A DNA stretch of 64,000 nucleotides, from positions 3,596,001 through 3,660,000 of the forward strand of contig NC_134678.1 in assembly GCF_024713945.1 (NCBI RefSeq), in the 5' to 3' direction. Positions 41,219 to 52,395 of this stretch are shown piece by piece. Made by a program: the position numbers and the translations under genes. Within the stretch, counting starts at the first letter, position 1. Each line of letters begins with the position of its first letter. This DNA is from Dermatophagoides farinae. Its lineage: Eukaryota; Arthropoda; Arachnida; Sarcoptiformes; Pyroglyphidae. Below the pieces are notes generated by a model, which did not search any database, was not told the origin of the DNA, and saw nothing but the letters and a program-made list of their open reading frames with translations.

Positions 41219-43316
41219 TATTGATTGATAAGATCGAATATCAATCAATCAATTATAAAAATCATTAAACTATTCGATTGATGATATTTATATGATTATC
41301 ATTCCATCAATCATACATTCGAATGTATGATAATGATGAATTATTTCGGATCGGCAGTACAAGTTTTAACAGACCACTTTTTTTCATGCTTTATAACCAC
41401 CCGGACATACAAAGACCCACACACGAACAAAAAACAGAAATATCATCGACCTCATCACCATTCGTCTCTTACGGACAATGAACTTACGTGTAATCGATGA
41501 GTAACAGTAAAAAAAGTAAGATAAATTAATCTTTTCACATTGTCAGAGTGATAATGACCCTTTTTCTTCTTATTTTTTCATTTTCTATTTAGTTATTTTT
41601 GTTCCGAAAAAAGAACAATCCAGTTCTTTCACCTCTATACTTCAGAATGGCTGCAACAAAAAAAATATCATCTTTTTCTCTTTATCGGAACAATAAAAGA
41701 TTGATTTGATGGGTTTAACACAAACACACCTGTTGATAATATAGGCGATATTTCACTAGGGTTCAAGCGATAAACAATAAAATAAGATAGATGAAAGAGA
41801 GAGAGAGAAATTGTTATTGCAAACAGGTATTATTCATTCACCGTATATATGATAATTATTTATTAAATGTTGTTCATTTCCTTTTCAACTTTTCCCATAA
41901 TAATGATCATCATTATAAAAGGACGGATATTACATGAACAATTATGTATTGTCGCCATTATATGTGTGTAAGAGAGAAAGAGAACTATAAGAATAAAGGC
42001 ATAACAAAAAAAATGTATATTTCAATTGGAAAGCAAAAAAGTGGGAGAGAGAAAAAAATGATGATGATACACAAAGCGAGTATGATATTGAAGGAGAAAA
42101 TGGAGACTATTGGAGCTATCGCGATATTTGATAGAAAAATTGATTTATTTTTCTTTTGGTTCAAATTTTACAGCCAGATATTTTTTTTTCAAATCCATTC
42201 GAATTTGACCTGTATTGAATCATTTTACAGATCTTGTTCATATTTCATTTACGCGTAAACAAAACTAGCAACCATCTCTTACATTAGTATATATTGTAAC
42301 TGACAGACTTGTAATTACAGCAATAATAAATCATCATATTGAATTCAACAGAGACATTTTTAGTAATTAAAAATAGAAATTTTTTTAGATGAATAATAAG
42401 AATATATAAAGAATCGTCATAGAATTTTTTTTTTCATTGTCACAATTTGAAATTTGTTCAACCAACGACATTCATTATCACAAGACAAAATATTTTCTCT
42501 CTTCTCTATAATCTTCAATTCTTGTTGTTAACGTTATTTTTTGTTATATACATTATTCATAATCAGTATAATTCGTTTTTTTCATTACCGATTATACTAG
42601 ATTCAGTGCAATCATCTTCATTGTCGTCATCATCGTCCGTCATACATCCTACATAAACTTACGTTAACTTTTGTTCCTTACATAACACACACACACCTAC
42701 TGAATGCTATATTTTTTTTCTTGCACTGCATCAAATCGTTCATGAGTGAATTTTTCAAATTTTTCTTTTCATTTCATTTTTGAAAAAGTAGCTACCATCA
42801 TTCAAACGGATCATCGCCCAATTATCGAGATCATCCATGAATAGTGACATCGATGAACATCGTGATTAACTTTTTTTAACTAAAAAAAAAATCATTCGTT
42901 AACGAATCAACATTCAATCGCCAATGTGTGATCATTCCATCCAGACAACGGCACATAAAATCGAAAATGAATTTTTTTTCATTTGTTTGATTCTAATTTT
43001 ATCCAAAACATCAATATCGTGATCGTGAAACATAAAATTGACTACTATATTTTGCTTTCTCGACAATAATAATAATTTATGACCGTGATCTGAACCAGTT
43101 TATTCGATTTGAAATTAGCGTTTCTTCTTAATTTGGTTGTCAAACTACTGGTGAAAAAAAACAGATGCCAAAAAAATCGATATTAGATTAAAAAATTCAC
43201 AAGCTTCAAGTTGAAATTAAATTAAATTATCCGTTTTTCACTGTTAATCACAGCCAAGTTTCATTGAATTTTGTTTTTTATTTTTCATTTGAAATTAACT
43301 AAAAAAAAAAAAAAAA

Positions 43317-43809
43317 ATGTCTACCAAAACCGAATCATCATCACAATCTAAATCTTTGCATCATGTCAACTTCAATACAGATGATAATAAAATTTCTGCA
43401 AAAAAGAAACGTTATCTCACGGCCAAATATGGTCAACATCAGATGAATTTGATCAAAAAACGTTTAAAAGTTGAAATGTGGATGTATGAACAGCTACAGT
43501 TTCTCTTTGATTCTGTAAGTTATACAAAAACAAAAAATTTCTTAATATTTTTCATCAACATTTGGAAAAATATAGGATGACAACTTGAATGACATTGATA
43601 TCGATCTCGATGAGGTGTTGGATTTGGAAGGCAAAACACGTAAACAATGGCTAAGAGTGAGTAAACAGATGTCCATTCAATCCAAATTATTTTTTATCAT
43701 TAATTTACTTTGTATTTGATTTCAGGAAAAATTGATCGATGCTAAAAAATCAAAAGAATTGGTGGAAAAATTTATTGTGGAATTGTTGGAAATGGCTAAC
43801 ACTTTATAA
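43317..43809 (+). CDS. PPP1R14: PPP1R14-family (CPI-17/PHI-1-like) protein phosphatase 1 inhibitor
   Basis: Small phosphorylation-dependent inhibitor of PP1/myosin phosphatase. Exons 43317-43514, 43576-43656 and 43726-43809 (61 and 69 bp introns, phase 0) give 120 residues. A Ser-rich leader of about 30 residues precedes the PHIN core. The regulatory site is seen as KKRYLTAKYG, matching the vertebrate R-V-T-V-K-Y box with Thr as the kinase target. It is followed by IKKRLKVEMWMYEQLQ, an acidic NDIDIDLDEVLDLE segment and the final helix VEKFIVELLEMANTL. Length and order suit PPP1R14B/C more than the longer CPI-17. The ATG follows a run of about 14 A's. The gene is isolated, with large spacers on the upstream side. 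Confidence 0.9.
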
Positions 43810-44177
43810 AATGAATGTTTTCATGTTTGTGTAAATAATAGTTTCTCCATACATTTCCGCGCTTGCATTTGTAAATTGTTGCTGTGACAAACTTGGCATA
43901 TATTTTTTCAAAAAAAAAAATCAAATGAATAAAATGTATTCTTAATAATTTCTTAATAATGCACAACAATGATGAATCTGATCATTCAAATTTTCGGTCA
44001 AACATTGTCATTTGTGTTATGTACACGAGAAAAAACGATCATGCAAAGGCAGAAAAAAATCATTGGATCTATGATGTATCATTGTTGTGATTTTAATATC
44101 GTATTATATAATAATGATGATGGCTACACAAATAAAAGATCTGAAGTGATGGCGAAAATAAAAATAAGAAACATTTC
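43810..44177. other. Tail-to-tail spacer PPP1R14 / LRP11-like
   Basis: 368 bp between two convergent genes, expected to hold both 3' UTRs. No reading frame is supported. Confidence 0.5.
43928..43933 (+). terminator. Poly(A) signal AATAAA, PPP1R14-like
   Basis: AATAAA on the coding strand, 119 nt after the stop codon. Confidence 0.6.
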
Positions 44178-46250
44178 TTACAAATACATGCCATTAATCA
44201 AATAATCAGCATCATGAGCCAATGATCGGCCGCGGCGAGCAATTCGTTTTTTAAACGATTTCATACGACAACCAACAATAACGATCAATATACAAGTGAT
44301 AAACAGACCTAATGTCAATGCAATCACAGCACTATTTGTTTCGCGGCCATTCTGTTGTGTGAGCGTACGATCGTGCATGTACGATATCGCTACTATATTA
44401 TTTGATGATGGATTTTTGATTGACATTTTTTCATTGGCCATCATATTTGAATATTTGATGGCCTTCGTATTTGTTGCCGTAGAAATAGTTTTACCATTGT
44501 CCTTTTTGTCATTGTTATATGATTGACTGGCTGGTATCTGTTGTTGGACATCCGACATTGTCCTTTCCGCTGGATTGTTGTTGTCGTCGTTGATCATCAA
44601 CAAATTGTTGCCTGTACCATTTAGTTTATTTGAAGTTGATGATAATGGCGAATTTTTGAGGTCATTGCTCAACGGAATTCAAAGGTGAATGCGATTGTTT
44701 TTGTGTAACCATTCGATATGATTGAGACGGTGAAAATTGTTGAAGAGCTATTGATGGTTTTTGTTGCAACTGAGAATAATTTATTTTCGTTCGACCACCA
44801 TCATTCATCAATGACAGCGAATTAGGCAACAAATATGCTGCAGCATCATTATTAGAGGATGAAGGAGATGATAATGAAGATGATGCTGACAAATGTGTTT
44901 GAATGAAATTTTCCTGTGGAATATTTTGTTGATATTTGAATGAAGGCCAATAAATGGATTCTTTTGCATTCGATTGAAGCTGTTGATTATTAAAAGATTG
45001 ATTATCATCATTGTTAGATAATAATCCTAATTTATCAATTTGTTTTTCCGGTAATGTCGCTAATGAATATTGATTCCAATTTGGTCCCCAGATATTATTA
45101 TTGTATTCATTATAATCTCCTTGAACATGATTTCTTGAAAAGCTATTCTCATCCAAAGTTTGTTGTTTATCATTGACCGATTTCGGATAATTATAATTGA
45201 GATTTGAATATGGTACGGATTTGGAATTTGTATTTGGATTATTATTCAAGGAAGATAGAATGTAATTTGAAGGTGAAATGGCTCGGTTTTGAGCAGGTTT
45301 AGCCGAAATTTGGCTGCCATTATTATCTACATTCAACGAAATAAGATCAGAAGATCCTCGAGCGTTGACGGCATCCATATGCTGGTTCAAAGTATTCAAA
45401 CGTGATTTATGACATTCCAATTCGATAGCTTCATCACTACCATCAGGACATTGGGCGATACCATCACATACATTATAGATGGCTATGCATTCACTATTGT
45501 TTCGACATTCGAATTGATAATGGCGACATTTAGATACTAAAGAAAAACATACAAACAATCAAGTTTTTCATTATGTTTTTAATTAGATATTTCACCTTTA
45601 CCAATCGATGCTGTTGTTGTATCCGGTTTCGTCGAACCCATTGTCTGTATATGAGGCTGGACCATTGCTATGTCTGCAGCAATATGTTGCGATTTTTCCT
45701 TTCAGTCCGACCAATTCATTCTCTTGACTTGTTTGTGATTTCCATTCGTTTAATAGGAAAGAATTTCTATTGGTTTGTAATACAGAACTGGTATAGAATG
45801 CATGCGATGCAAAACGACATTTAAAATCTTGTATGGACCCACAATCGAACAGATAACAGCTTCCACGTGTCTAATGATTGTGAGAAAGAAATTCTTATTA
45901 ATCATTCAATCAATCTCGAATTTTCGATTTCGTATTACTTTTTCCTCAAAGACAGCTAAATTACAATTACTAGTATTCCAACACCACGATAAACATTCTT
46001 CATTCGAAGATAATTCGGTTTCATTCAAATACTTGGCTCCTAATGAACGCGAATCGTGTGTTTTGATGATAGAGTTTTTGTTGATTTGAAAATTTTTGAA
46101 AAAATATTCTGATCCTTTCAAGAATTTTTGATGATCAATTGATTTGGAATTACGTGTCAATGAGGCATTAGATGTATTTATATCTATCGCACCGATAAAA
46201 TTTAGCAAATACAAGTGGCAAAAGATACAAAAATTGTAAAACTTGATCAT
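44178..46250 (-). CDS. LRP11: LRP11-like MANSC/LDLa single-pass membrane protein
   Basis: Type I membrane protein. Exon 1 (46250-45939) carries a signal peptide (MIKFYNFCIFCHLYLLNFIG) and the first half of a MANSC domain (YLNETELSSNEECLSWC, CNLAVFEEK). Exon 2 (45870-45602) completes it (GSCYLFDCG, CRFASH). Exon 3 (from 45536) carries one LDL-receptor class A repeat (CRHYQFECRN to CPDGSDEAIELEC). About 300 Asn/Ser/Gln-rich residues follow, then a transmembrane helix (AVIALTLGLFITCILIVIV) and a short cytosolic tail ending DYLINGMYL, the C-terminus I recall for LRP11. Two joins do not work simply. Exon 2 has one base too many for exon 3's frame, and the frame also steps by +1 near 44662-44672. 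Either small unseen introns (weak candidates exist) or sequence errors could explain this. An in-frame ATG at 46328 is an alternative start with a poorer signal peptide. Confidence 0.8.
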
Positions 46251-46662
46251 TTTTAATTTGATTATTAAAATCACACTACAAGTACAGAAACTCGAATATA
46301 TTCTCTGATTGTTTACCACAAGTTCCATGCAAATACGACCTTCGGGTAGGGTGACGTTACTCAACACACTACTTAAAAATAATTTTTTGCGCTTCTCAAT
46401 TCGGTAAACTATATAGTATCTATATATAAAAAGAGAATATATTCCGATATACAAGGCCAAATGTCCACCATTTACTATTTATAATATGGGCCCGAATTTC
46501 ACATATTTATTGGATTATTACACATTAATATTCGCAATAAAATACACAAGAAATTTATAAATTAAAATGAGGAAATTTGGAACAAAGAGATGCCTAAAAA
46601 GACGATGAACAATCCAAAAGACTCTGAATGATATTAATCAATCCAGAAAAATTATCCAGCCA
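46251..46662. other. Intergenic, LRP11-like promoter / AP2S1 3' region
   Basis: About 410 bp holding the LRP11-like promoter and AP2S1 3' UTR. It contains TATATATAAAAAGAGAATAT at about 46421-46440 and GTGACGTTAC at 46351-46360. No reading frame is supported. Confidence 0.5.
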
Positions 46663-47207
46663 TTATTCCAGGGAATTATAGACCAATAGTTGTTTCAATA
46701 CTTTAGTTTGACTTGTTTCACGTATTTCTCCAGCCAAAAACATTTCGTCAACAACAGAGTAAACTTTGTAAAAATTAAATACTAAATCCAATTCGCATAC
46801 ATTATGGAAATATTCGTTGAGAACTTCGACAAAATTATGAATCGCTTCCAGATAGACAAGATTATTATCGCTTACATCGACACAGATGCAAAAATATAAT
46901 CCCGCATAACGTCGATAGACAATTTTGAAATTACGAAACTATAATAATAAATATTGTTTTTAAATATGAGAATTTTTTTAACATTGTAATTGATACCTCG
47001 ACGAAATTTGTGTGCTTAGCATCACGAACAGTGACAACTGCATGAACTTCTTCAATCAATTTTTGTTTTTCATCATCATCGAAATTCATGTACCATTTGG
47101 CCAAACGTGTTTTGCCTGCACGGTTTTGAATCAAGATGAATCTAATCTATTGGATAGAAAAAAAAATTTGATAATTGAGATTGTAAAATTCTTGAAAGTC
47201 AAACCAT
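46663..47207 (-). CDS. AP2S1: AP-2 complex sigma subunit
   Basis: Small subunit of the AP-2 clathrin adaptor, which binds acidic dileucine cargo signals at the plasma membrane. Exons 47207-47205, 47146-46997 and 46938-46663 give exactly 142 residues, the length of human AP2S1. The first coding exon is the ATG alone, joined to ATTAGATTC (phase 0; 58 bp intron). This restores the [18 protein letters not shown] start that the second exon lacks by itself. Sequence is nearly identical to vertebrate sigma-2 throughout ([52 protein letters not shown]), including Arg15 in GKTRLAKWY. Only the last few residues (LLVYNSLE) drift. The start codon lies 227 bp from the divergent CRNKL1 start. Confidence 0.97.
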
Positions 47208-47434
47208 TATTGATCGAAAAAAATGTACACAATTAACCGATTATCAAATGAATAAAAATGACATATACACGAAAAAATCCCGAACTGGCCGAACGCCCAA
47301 ATCAATAACGTCACGTTACTTGTGAGCGACTCCTGTTAGAAAAACATGATTAAAATTTCAGTGTTTTTGTTTTCAACTGTTATTTGATTTGATTTTTTTT
47401 TCTCTAATTTTAAACAATCAATCTAAATTTCAAA
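47208..47434. promoter_or_regulatory. Divergent promoter region AP2S1/CRNKL1 with TAACGTCACGTTA dyad
   Basis: 227 bp separate the two start codons. A perfect dyad, TAACGT-C-ACGTTA, lies at 47306-47318 near the centre, and its half resembles a CRE/bZIP or E-box-like site. No TATA box is evident. Assignment as the shared promoter is from position. Confidence 0.6.
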
Positions 47435-49459
47435 ATGATTAGAGGTAAAGCTGCTAAAACCAAAGTGAAAAACAAAGCGCCAGCAGAAATTCAAATTACT
47501 GCTGAGCAAATTCTACGCGAAGCAAAAGAGCGAGAACTTGAAATTGTTCCACCACCACCAAAGCAAAAAATATCCGATCCAGATGAATTGGCCGACTATC
47601 AACTGCGAAAACGAAAAGCATTCGAAGATAACATTCGTAAAAATCGTTCATCATTCAGTAATTGGATCAAATATGCAAAATGGGAAGAGAGTCAGCAAGA
47701 GATTCAACGTGCTCGATCTATTTATGAACGTGCATTGGATGTCGATTATCGTAATGTCAAAATATGGCTCAAATATTCACAAATGGAGATGAGAAATCGA
47801 CAAATAAATCATGCTCGAAATGTTCTTGATCGAGCTGTATTAATCTTACCACGTGTCAATCAATTCTGGTACAAATATGTGTACATGGAAGAAATGCTCC
47901 AAAATTTATCTGGTTGCCGGCAAGTATTCGAAAGATGGATGGATTGGGAACCAAACGAACAAGCCTGGTTCACTTACGTTAAGTTTGAATTACGTTATAA
48001 CGAGATTGATCGAGTCCGTACGATCTATTCGCGCTTTGTTACCGTGCATCCTGAGGTCAAAAATTGGATTCGATTCGCTCACTTTGAAGAACAACATGGA
48101 TTTCTTGCAAATAGTCGCGACGTGTATGAGAAAGCAATTGAATTTTTTGGCGATGATTATCTTGACGAACATTTATTCATGGCTTTTGCCAGGTTTGAGG
48201 AAACTCAGCATGAATATGATCGGGTTCGTGTCATCTATAAATATGCACTGGAAAAGTTGAGCATCGAGAATAGACAAAATATTTTCAAACAATATTCATT
48301 ATTCGAAAAGAAACACGGTAATCGTTTCGAAATTGAAGATATTATTTTTAACAAAAGAAAAACTCATTACGAAGATGAGCTGAAACAGAATCCTTTCAAT
48401 TATGACCTATGGTTCGATTATGTTCGCCTTATGGAAGATGAAGGTGATGTTGAAAGGACAAGAGAAGTGTATGAAAAAGCTGTGGCCAATGTACCACTTA
48501 AAAAAGAGAAACGATTATGGCGTCGATACATCTATCTATGGATATATTATGCCATATACGAAGAACTTGAAAATAAAGATTATGAAAAGACCAAAGAAAT
48601 CTACAAGTTTCTTCTTGACAAACTAATTCCACATAAATCATTTACTTTTGCAAAGATCTGGATCATGGCAGCCAAATTCGAAATACGAAGAAAAAACCTG
48701 TCAGATGCTCGTAAGATATTGGGAACTTCCATTGGCCTTTGTCCAAAAGATAAACTATTTAAAGAATATATTGATCTTGAAATTCAGCTACGAGAATTCG
48801 ATCGATGTCGTATTTTATATCAAAAGTATTTGGAATATGCACCACATAATTGTATTACTTGGATGAAATTTTCAGAATTGGAGAATATCCTCGGAGAAGT
48901 GGATCGTGCAAGACAATTGTTTGAAATTGCAATCGATCAGCCAAAATTAGATATGCCCGAAGTTATCTGGAAAGCATATATTGATTTCGAAATCGAAATG
49001 GAAGAATTTGACCGAGCTCGAAATTTATATGAACGTTTATTGGAACGTACGGAACATGTCAAAGTTTGGATCAGTTTTGCTCAATTCGAATTATTGGCCA
49101 ACAAAGATGACCATCAATTCGGCATACTACAGGCTCGAAATATCTATCAACGAGCCAATAAATCGTTAAAAGAGAGCGAAAAAGAATCCCGATTAATGTT
49201 ACTTGAAGCGTGGCTAGAATTTGAAACTCGATATGGTGATGAAAAATCTTTAGCTTCCGTACGTAAACAAATGCCGAAAAAAGTCAAGAAACGAAGAAAA
49301 ATTCAAACGGATGATGGAACCGATGCCGGATGGGAAGAATATTTTGATTATATCTTTCCTAATGAAACTGAAAATGCTGTTCATCTCAAGTTTTTGGAAA
49401 TGGCCAAAAAATGGAAACAGAATCAACAGCAAGAAAATACATCTAACCAATCATCATGA
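47435..49459 (+). CDS. CRNKL1: Crooked neck-like 1 / Clf1 (HAT-repeat splicing factor)
   Basis: Scaffold of the Prp19/NineTeen complex needed for spliceosome activation. A single exon encodes 674 residues, near fly Crn (about 700). The N-terminus (NKAPAEIQITAEQILREAKE, then LADYQLRKRKAFEDNIRKN) is the family signature. An array of about 15 HAT (half-a-TPR) repeats fills residues 50-610, shown by recurring aromatic and E-R-A-L/E-K-A spacing such as IQRARSIYERALDVD, LWRRYIYLWIYYAIYEEL and WIMAAKFEIRRKNL. A basic KKVKKRRKIQ patch (about 615-625) and a short GWEEYFDYIFP block end the protein. It is intronless, unlike most neighbours. It is read divergently from AP2S1. Confidence 0.97.
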   Translation: MIRGKAAKTKVKNKAPAEIQITAEQILREAKERELEIVPPPPKQKISDPDELADYQLRKRKAFEDNIRKNRSSFSNWIKYAKWEESQQEIQRARSIYERALDVDYRNVKIWLKYSQMEMRNRQINHARNVLDRAVLILPRVNQFWYKYVYMEEMLQNLSGCRQVFERWMDWEPNEQAWFTYVKFELRYNEIDRVRTIYSRFVTVHPEVKNWIRFAHFEEQHGFLANSRDVYEKAIEFFGDDYLDEHLFMAFARFEETQHEYDRVRVIYKYALEKLSIENRQNIFKQYSLFEKKHGNRFEIEDIIFNKRKTHYEDELKQNPFNYDLWFDYVRLMEDEGDVERTREVYEKAVANVPLKKEKRLWRRYIYLWIYYAIYEELENKDYEKTKEIYKFLLDKLIPHKSFTFAKIWIMAAKFEIRRKNLSDARKILGTSIGLCPKDKLFKEYIDLEIQLREFDRCRILYQKYLEYAPHNCITWMKFSELENILGEVDRARQLFEIAIDQPKLDMPEVIWKAYIDFEIEMEEFDRARNLYERLLERTEHVKVWISFAQFELLANKDDHQFGILQARNIYQRANKSLKESEKESRLMLLEAWLEFETRYGDEKSLASVRKQMPKKVKKRRKIQTDDGTDAGWEEYFDYIFPNETENAVHLKFLEMAKKWKQNQQQENTSNQSS

Positions 49460-50275
49460 AAATCGTTCCGTTAAGCTGATTTAGCTTATCAATGATATTG
49501 TAGTGTTTTCATAAATCATCCATTTTATACAATATTGAATAAAATTCATTTCGTTTTTCGCTTACATGTACCCTATTTTTTTTTTGATGTGGCATGCTAA
49601 TTTTAACTTTGAAAGAAAGAACTGAAAAAAAGGACAATCCACCACACCACAAAGACGTCTGGTTTGTATATTTTTTTTATATTCGAACATTCGAAATGTG
49701 AAACCTTTATTAACAAATTCGACACGAAACAACTAAAGTTTTGAAGTAATAAATGCGCCATCACATTCTAAAAAATAATATATAATTATTAATAACTCAT
49801 TGTTCAGTGTTTATTTGATAATTTTAAAAAAAATTCCAATGACGAATTTAATTTCTCGTATCACATACACACATCGATCGTGTCCGCCATGTTCAAACGG
49901 TTAAAAGTAAGTATGCGAACGGATTTATATTGAAAAAAGTGAACAAAAAAAAAATCGTCCTAATAGATTTATTGATTGATCGTAATTAATTGATTGATCA
50001 TCATTTTATATATCACATTCATTTTTGGCCATCCTATTCGTGCGTGTGTGTGTGTGTGTACTTATCATTTTATTTCGAATGTTTGCCAAGAATGTTTGTT
50101 TGTCAGACTTAACAACGATAAAGCCATGAAAATGGTGATGATCAATAGCTGCATATAAAAAACTTATCATAGAAAATAAGCTCTCTCAAGAAAAAAAAAC
50201 TCTTTCAAAGAAATTGCATAAATAAATTAGTTTTTCCATATTTGTTCATTGAAATTTACAAAAACAACAAGAACA
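49460..50275. other. Intergenic, CRNKL1 3' end / EHD upstream region
   Basis: About 815 bp. It contains the CRNKL1 poly(A) signal, a (TG)n run at about 50043-50058 and, at 49889-49906, a possible tiny first coding exon for the EHD gene (ATG TTC AAA CGG TTA AAA followed directly by GTAAGT). Otherwise no reading frame is supported. Confidence 0.5.
49538..49543 (+). terminator. Poly(A) signal AATAAA, CRNKL1
   Basis: AATAAA on the coding strand 79 nt after the CRNKL1 stop codon. Confidence 0.65.
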
Positions 50276-52366
50276 ATGTCTCATTTTAAAAACAAAAAAA
50301 AGTACAAGAATCAAAACAACAAAAATGATGAAACATCGAAAATGATACCATCCGACCTTTATAATGAGGTACCCAAGTTTGTCGACAAAAACACCTTATT
50401 GGAGTATATGGAAAGTATTCAACAAATTAATGACAGCATTATCAAAGGTAAGATCAAATATTTGAATGGGAATCAAATCAAATAATGTGGTTTTTTTTAG
50501 AATTGAAACAAGCTTATGATGAGAAATTTCGACCATTTGAAGAAAGTTTTCTTTATAAAGATTTTCCATATGCCACTCCCCTCGATGATGCTTTTTTCAG
50601 AGCAAAGCCAATGATTTTATTAATTGGTCAATATTCATCCGGAAAGTCTACATTTGTCAAGTATTTGATTGATAAGGATTACCCAGGAATTCGAATTGGT
50701 CCGGAACCAACTACCGATAAATTTGTAGCAGTGATGCATGGTGAAGAGAATTCCATTATTCCAGGAAATGCATTAGTTATCGATGATCGAAAACGATTCA
50801 AACCGCTGATGAAATTTGGTGGTAATTTTTTAAATCGTTTTCAAGCAGCCCAAGTCAACAGTACTGTACTCAAAGGCAAGGATTGATCCATATTAAAATT
50901 AATCGATGATTTCATCATTTTCTTAATCATAATAAAGGACTAACTATTATCGATACACCTGGCATATTGAGTGACAACAACAATAGTGCAGGATATGATT
51001 ACAAAGGTGTTATAGAATGGTTCGCTCAACAATCAGATAGAATTTTCCTTTTTGTCGATGCACATAAATTGGAGCTATCAGGAGATTTTCAAAAAATTGT
51101 AGAAATGATTCGAAAATATGATGATAAGTTACGAATAGTTTTGAACAAAACTGATCTAGTTAATGAACAAGAAATGATACGCATATACGGTGCTCTAATG
51201 TGGTTTCTTGGTAAGTTTGGTTTTTATTAGATAAACTCTTCTCTCTATAGTCGTTCTATAATGAAAAAGGTCAAAGTTTGGAAATGAAAGAAGTAATACA
51301 AATATATGTTGGATCATTTTGGGGTAAACCATTCCGTGATGAAAAACGACGAAAACTATATGAATATGAAGAGTTCAGGATTTATGAAGACTTGTCAAAT
51401 CTTCCTCAGGAAAGTTTACTGAGGAAAATAAATTCACTTGTTCAAAGGACCCGACAAGTATCAATGCATGCATGCCTAATCTCGTATGTTTAAACAAATG
51501 TATCCTTATACAATTATAAAAAGCATAATTTGATACCTTTAAATAGCATGTTTAAAGATAATATCCGAAGAACCTCACTACTTCGATTCATTTTTGACAA
51601 ACAAATAAAGAGGATATATCTGAGAAAATTGCACAAAATACGGGCAAAAGTTGAAAAACAATACAATTTTTCGCGACATGAATCACCCGATCTTAATCAA
51701 ATGAAACAGGCGTTGATGAGAATAAATTTGAATCGAACAAAAACGTTCAATAAAAAATTATTCGCCGCCAAAGATGTATTCATCAATGAAAATTTGCCCG
51801 CCATCATAGACAGGTATAGCTAAGTGGAATCTTTTTAAAAATATCTGATTTAATTAAATTTTGTTTAAAAATTATATCAACAGAATAAACAATGGAAAAT
51901 TCCCGAAAATGTCTTTCGAGGCGAATAATGATGGAACACCATTTGGTTTTGCAAAAGGCGAAGGCTTTGATGAAGGCTCGACCGAACCTGGTAATTGGAT
52001 TGTGGCCAAGTATCGAGAAAATTATGAGCCATTATTTAACGAATTGAAAATTGGAGCAGGAAAAGTTACAGGTAAGTTCATTATTTCATAAACAAATTAT
52101 ATATTTAAAATGATAAAATGATTTTTTTTTGTCATTTAGCTTCAAAAGCAAAAGCGGAAATGCTCAAATCCAATCTGCCGGCTAAAATTTTGAACAAAAT
52201 CTGGAATATGTCGGATATTGACCGTGACGGTATGCTCGATCGTGATGAATTTGCATTGGCAATGTATTTAGTCAGCGTTACACTTAAAAATTATGACTTG
52301 CCCGAACAATTGCCAAGACATTTGTTACCACCATCGAAACGTGCAATCATTACAAATAAACACTGA
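50276..52366 (+). CDS. EHD-family dynamin-like ATPase (EH domain at C-terminus)
   Basis: Membrane-remodelling ATPase of endocytic recycling. Exons 50276-50447, 50501-50875, 50938-51210, 51270-51483, 51547-51813, 51884-52071 and 52140-52366 give 571 residues (EHD1 is 534). The dynamin-type G domain has a P-loop GQYSSGKSTF (usual GQYSTGKTTF), RIGPEPTTDKFVAVMHG, DTPG and NKTD. Helical middle regions follow. The EH domain near residues 480-560 has one EF-hand (DIDRDGMLDRDEF) and the IWNMSD Trp for NPF peptides. The third exon is reached by a GC-AG intron (50876-50937, donor G|GCAAGG). Exon 4 needs the acceptor AAAAAG at 51269 to keep frame. Divergence in the middle suggests a fast-evolving paralogue. 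The N-terminal 30 residues are Lys/Asn-rich, and an upstream mini-exon may supply the usual Met-Phe start. Confidence 0.92.
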
Positions 52367-52395
52367 ATTAATATTAATAATAATAATAAGAAAAA

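Larger units (their letters stand above)
40684..43316. other. 2.6 kb gene-free region between Alk and PPP1R14
   Basis: Holds the Alk 3' UTR and the upstream region of the PPP1R14-like gene, which may include 5' UTR introns. Short frames at 41944-42258 and 42447-42656 are low-complexity and resemble nothing known. A GA-rich patch lies at about 41797-41810, and ACGTTA boxes at 42531 and 42661. Confidence 0.5.

Noticed and set aside
41944-42656. Two 70-105 codon open frames in the Alk-PPP1R14 spacer
   Set aside because: They are hydrophobic or Lys-rich low-complexity sequence without splice or family support, as expected by chance in AT-rich DNA.
51241-51250. CTATAG at 51250 as the EHD exon 4 acceptor
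   Set aside because: Although it follows a good pyrimidine tract, it gives an immediate stop in the required phase; the acceptor at 51269 keeps the frame and the family alignment.
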